This document shows, in pieces, positions 61,986-64,000 of a stretch of DNA of 64,000 nucleotides. Position 1 is the first letter of the stretch. The number at the start of each line of letters is the position of its first letter. The notes beneath the pieces are model-generated. The model was not told where the DNA came from. It worked only from the letters and a program-made list of their open reading frames with translations, and searched no databases. The stretch is taken from the NCBI RefSeq assembly GCF_900168205.1, contig NZ_FUZE01000011.1:62001-126000 (forward strand). The letters run 5' to 3'. The stretch comes from Chryseobacterium balustinum. GTDB taxonomy: Bacteria > Bacteroidota > Bacteroidia > Flavobacteriales > Weeksellaceae. The position numbers and the translations under genes are program-made.

Positions 61986-63578
61986 ATGTATAACAAAGGT
62001 CTTTTCAGCGATTGGGTTCCGAAACTTGTTCAGCTGTTAATTATAGTTTTATTGCTTATTGTCGTGATGCCTTTAGGAGGCGTTTATGCAGGGAATTTGA
62101 GTTTTATGGTCAGTGGAACAGGTCAGCTTACCGAATATTTTATGTGGGCAAATTATGCCACAACTATTGGGATGGGCGCTTGTATGCCGGTCGTTCTCAG
62201 ATTTAAAATGCGATATAAAGTACGTGATAAAGTAGTGCTTTTACTGGTGCTTTTAGGATTGCTAAGTTACATTAACGGAACTACGATGGATCCTGTAATT
62301 ATTATTGCAAGTGCTTTGGTTATTGGATTTTTAAAAATGATGATTACCATCGAGTTATTTCTTCCGTTGATGGCAATGATGGGTGGAAGAGGGGTTTTCT
62401 ATGGTGTATTTTATACATTTGTTTTGAGTTTGACCCAGATTTCTGGTTATTATGCGGTAGAAGTTTCGATGCTTTACAATTGGCAGCAGTTTTTCAATAT
62501 TGCAGCGCTTCAGTGTTTTGTAATGGCTTTGATTTGTTGGATGTTTATGCACAATAAATATTTTGCTTTAAAAGTTCCGTTGCATTATATCGATTGGCTG
62601 AGTATTCTGTTATTTGTTTCTACTTTTATGTTTTCGGCTTACGTTTTTTCATTTGGAAAACAGCAGGATTGGCTGAATTCTACAAGGATTATTAATGCAA
62701 GTATTGCGGCATTTGTAAGTTTTGCTTTGTTGGCAATACGTCAGATGACTTTGAAAAGACCCTATTTATCTTTTAAAATCTTCAAGCGAAGCAATGTTCA
62801 AAACGGGTTGTTTATGCTGTTTTGTTTGGGAATGTTTTTAGGAACTGCTTCCATTCAAAATATCTTTTCGGTCGGTGTTTTAGGATATGACCAATTGACC
62901 AATGCTAAACTGAATCTGATGATGATCCCCGGATTAATTCTTGCCGGAATTGTAGCTGTTTATTGGTTTAAAAAAGAAAAACCTCTCAAGATGTTCATCT
63001 TTTCAGGGTTTTCTGCGATGATCGGTTATGCTATTATTATGTACTTTTCAATGGTACTAGAATTTAATTATGAGAAATGGTATTTGCCGATGTTTCTGAA
63101 AGGTTTTGGGATGGGGTCACTTTTTATTTCCGTTTGGTATTATACTTTAGATAAGTTGGAACTCGATGATATGTTGGCGGCAATCGGATTGGTTTTGGTT
63201 TGGCGTACTTTCCTTGCGGTAGGATTTTTCTCAGCATTATTTTCATGGTTTCAATATCAGTTTCAGATTGAGAGTTTAGGCAATTTAGCAGTCTATTTAG
63301 ATGGAATGACGCTTACTTCACAAGATCTTTCGGCCAATTTAAAAAGCATTCAACTGAACGCAATTCTTTCTGCCAACAAGAAAATTTTCGGTTACATCAT
63401 CGTTGCAGGTTTTGGAGTATTGCTGTTTGTTTTAACCCATCATTTTGGGGAAGAAAAATTCAAATATCCAAGATTTATAAGACTCATCAATGGTAAATCG
63501 GTCATTGCCAGAAGAAGATTGCAGGAACGCAAAAAGTTATTAGAAGAAATAAAAGATGCGGCAGGACCTGTCGTTTAA
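61986..63578 (+). CDS. MFS efflux permease (EmrB/DHA2-like)
   Basis: A 530-residue inner-membrane transporter with about 13-14 hydrophobic helices, the size of the 14-TM DHA2 branch (EmrB, QacA). It starts FSDWVPKLVQLLIIVLLLIVV, and the second half shows FLGTASIQNIFSVGVLGYDQ and FLKGFGMGSLFISVWYYTLDKLELDDM. Classical EmrB motifs are weak. With TolC and HlyD partners it forms a tripartite pump (EmrAB-TolC logic). The cargo is unknown; organic drugs or detergents are likely by family. Confidence 0.87.
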   Translation: MYNKGLFSDWVPKLVQLLIIVLLLIVVMPLGGVYAGNLSFMVSGTGQLTEYFMWANYATTIGMGACMPVVLRFKMRYKVRDKVVLLLVLLGLLSYINGTTMDPVIIIASALVIGFLKMMITIELFLPLMAMMGGRGVFYGVFYTFVLSLTQISGYYAVEVSMLYNWQQFFNIAALQCFVMALICWMFMHNKYFALKVPLHYIDWLSILLFVSTFMFSAYVFSFGKQQDWLNSTRIINASIAAFVSFALLAIRQMTLKRPYLSFKIFKRSNVQNGLFMLFCLGMFLGTASIQNIFSVGVLGYDQLTNAKLNLMMIPGLILAGIVAVYWFKKEKPLKMFIFSGFSAMIGYAIIMYFSMVLEFNYEKWYLPMFLKGFGMGSLFISVWYYTLDKLELDDMLAAIGLVLVWRTFLAVGFFSALFSWFQYQFQIESLGNLAVYLDGMTLTSQDLSANLKSIQLNAILSANKKIFGYIIVAGFGVLLFVLTHHFGEEKFKYPRFIRLINGKSVIARRRLQERKKLLEEIKDAAGPVV

Positions 63579-63703
63579 AGATACCTTGTTTTCACTTGTA
63601 AAGTCTCGTTTTATTTTCAAAGCGGGACTTTGCTTTTGAAGAACAATCACCATCAAAAATAAGTTAGAATTATTACTTATTAATCATAACCAATTACTTA
63701 TAT

Positions 63704-63785
63704 TTTCCGGAGCTTTTTCCCGCTATCCACTATATCTTTTGTTCCGCTTTGCTTCACAAAAGGATGCCGTTTCTATCGGGGCTAA
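63704..63785. repeat. Dispersed variable-loop hairpin repeat
   Basis: In the 265-bp gap after the MFS gene, CTTTTGT (63736-63742) pairs with ACAAAAG (63756-63762), followed by GATGCCGTTTCTATCGGGGC and preceded by TTTTCCCGCTATCCACTATAT. Same family as 12231-12363 and 15630-15749, with a different loop. No gene is visible in the gap. Confidence 0.75.
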
Positions 63786-63791
63786 TTACTA

Positions 63792-63822
63792 TTTGTCAAA
63801 TTCAGGATAATGTCTACATTTG
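63792..63822 (+). promoter_or_regulatory. Promoter of the last gene
   Basis: TTTG (63792-63795) - 19 bp - TACATTTG (63815-63822), a perfect match to the Bacteroidetes consensus, 21 bp before the ATG at 63844. Confidence 0.75.
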
Positions 63823-63843
63823 TGAGGTAATCTTCACAAAAAC

Positions 63844-64000
63844 ATGAAAAATATTTTAGTATTCTTATTTCTCACATTGTCACTTTTATCATATTCGCAG
63901 GATAATTATGTGCATTCTATTACCAAGAAACAGCAGTTTCTGAACCTTTCCGGGAAACCGCTTACAGATAAGTTTACCAATATGAAATCTGTAAAAGTGG
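63844..64000 (+). CDS. Secreted protein, 3' truncated by the window end
   Basis: The first 52 codons of a gene that begins MKNILVFLFLTLSLLSYSQD, a clear signal peptide, followed by a polar stretch (NYVHSITKKQQFLNLSGKPL). It runs off the right edge. Nothing about its family can be said from this part. Confidence 0.8.
   Translation, partial: MKNILVFLFLTLSLLSYSQDNYVHSITKKQQFLNLSGKPLTDKFTNMKSVKV

Overview
The window is a chromosomal segment of a low-GC Bacteroidetes bacterium of the class Flavobacteriia, most like Chryseobacterium or a close relative. The evidence is a type IX secretion (T9SS) sorting domain and a PorT homologue, promoters of the form TTTG-N19/20-TAnnTTTG, almost no Shine-Dalgarno sequences, a 6S-Flavo-like RNA beside zapA, cytochrome bd, MenG, and intergenic hairpin repeats of the kind common in this group. 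Most of the window is housekeeping DNA. The accessory or novel material is concentrated in a few places.

Layout. 1-1757: 3' part of a secreted FN3/LamG protein with a T9SS tail. 1859-5068: a very AT-rich 1069-residue fusion of a reverse transcriptase (YVDD) and a nitrilase-type amidohydrolase, resembling the defence-associated RTs of the DRT1/UG1 type. 5284-13958: a full tryptophan operon (trpE-G-D-C-F, a small unknown, osmC-like, trpB-A, lipB), transcribed leftwards, led by a Trp-Trp-Trp leader peptide and an attenuator. Its gene ends are colonised by short hairpin and heptad repeats, one of which lies in frame inside trpF. 14115-19536: two small lipoproteins (one a cytochrome c), rlmF, lysS, an OmpA protein and MscS. 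19577-24089: cydAB and gyrB. 24194-35129: a gene remnant, a DUF3298-type lipoprotein, a lipid kinase, a dicarboxylate symporter, gamma-glutamyltransferase, threonine dehydrogenase, a degenerate polysaccharide deacetylase, a phosphoesterase, a KAS III-like enzyme and menG. 35133-38439: porT, a coiled-coil gene, zapA, a 6S-like RNA and rny.

38654-39272 holds two tandem, separately transcribed, six-cysteine peptides with Gly-Gly leaders (RiPP or bacteriocin precursor type) and no visible maturation genes. 39331-57256 returns to housekeeping genes: thioesterases, ArsC-like, gcvT, idi, a 2-hydroxyacid dehydrogenase, mscL, nnr, lgt with an unusual N-terminal extension, yidD, rarA, a DUF2339 protein, dnaA, a low-molecular-weight phosphatase and an RsmI-like methylase. 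57397-63578: a DUF2891 protein, then an AraC regulator and a TolC/HlyD/MFS tripartite efflux set. The window ends inside a new secreted-protein gene.

The strongest candidates for an underexplored system are the RT-nitrilase gene, the twin RiPP-like precursors, the trp attenuator whose leader peptide appears to be translated from a nearly leaderless transcript, and the mobile hairpin repeats that have entered coding sequence. All family assignments come from reading motifs by eye; no database search was possible.
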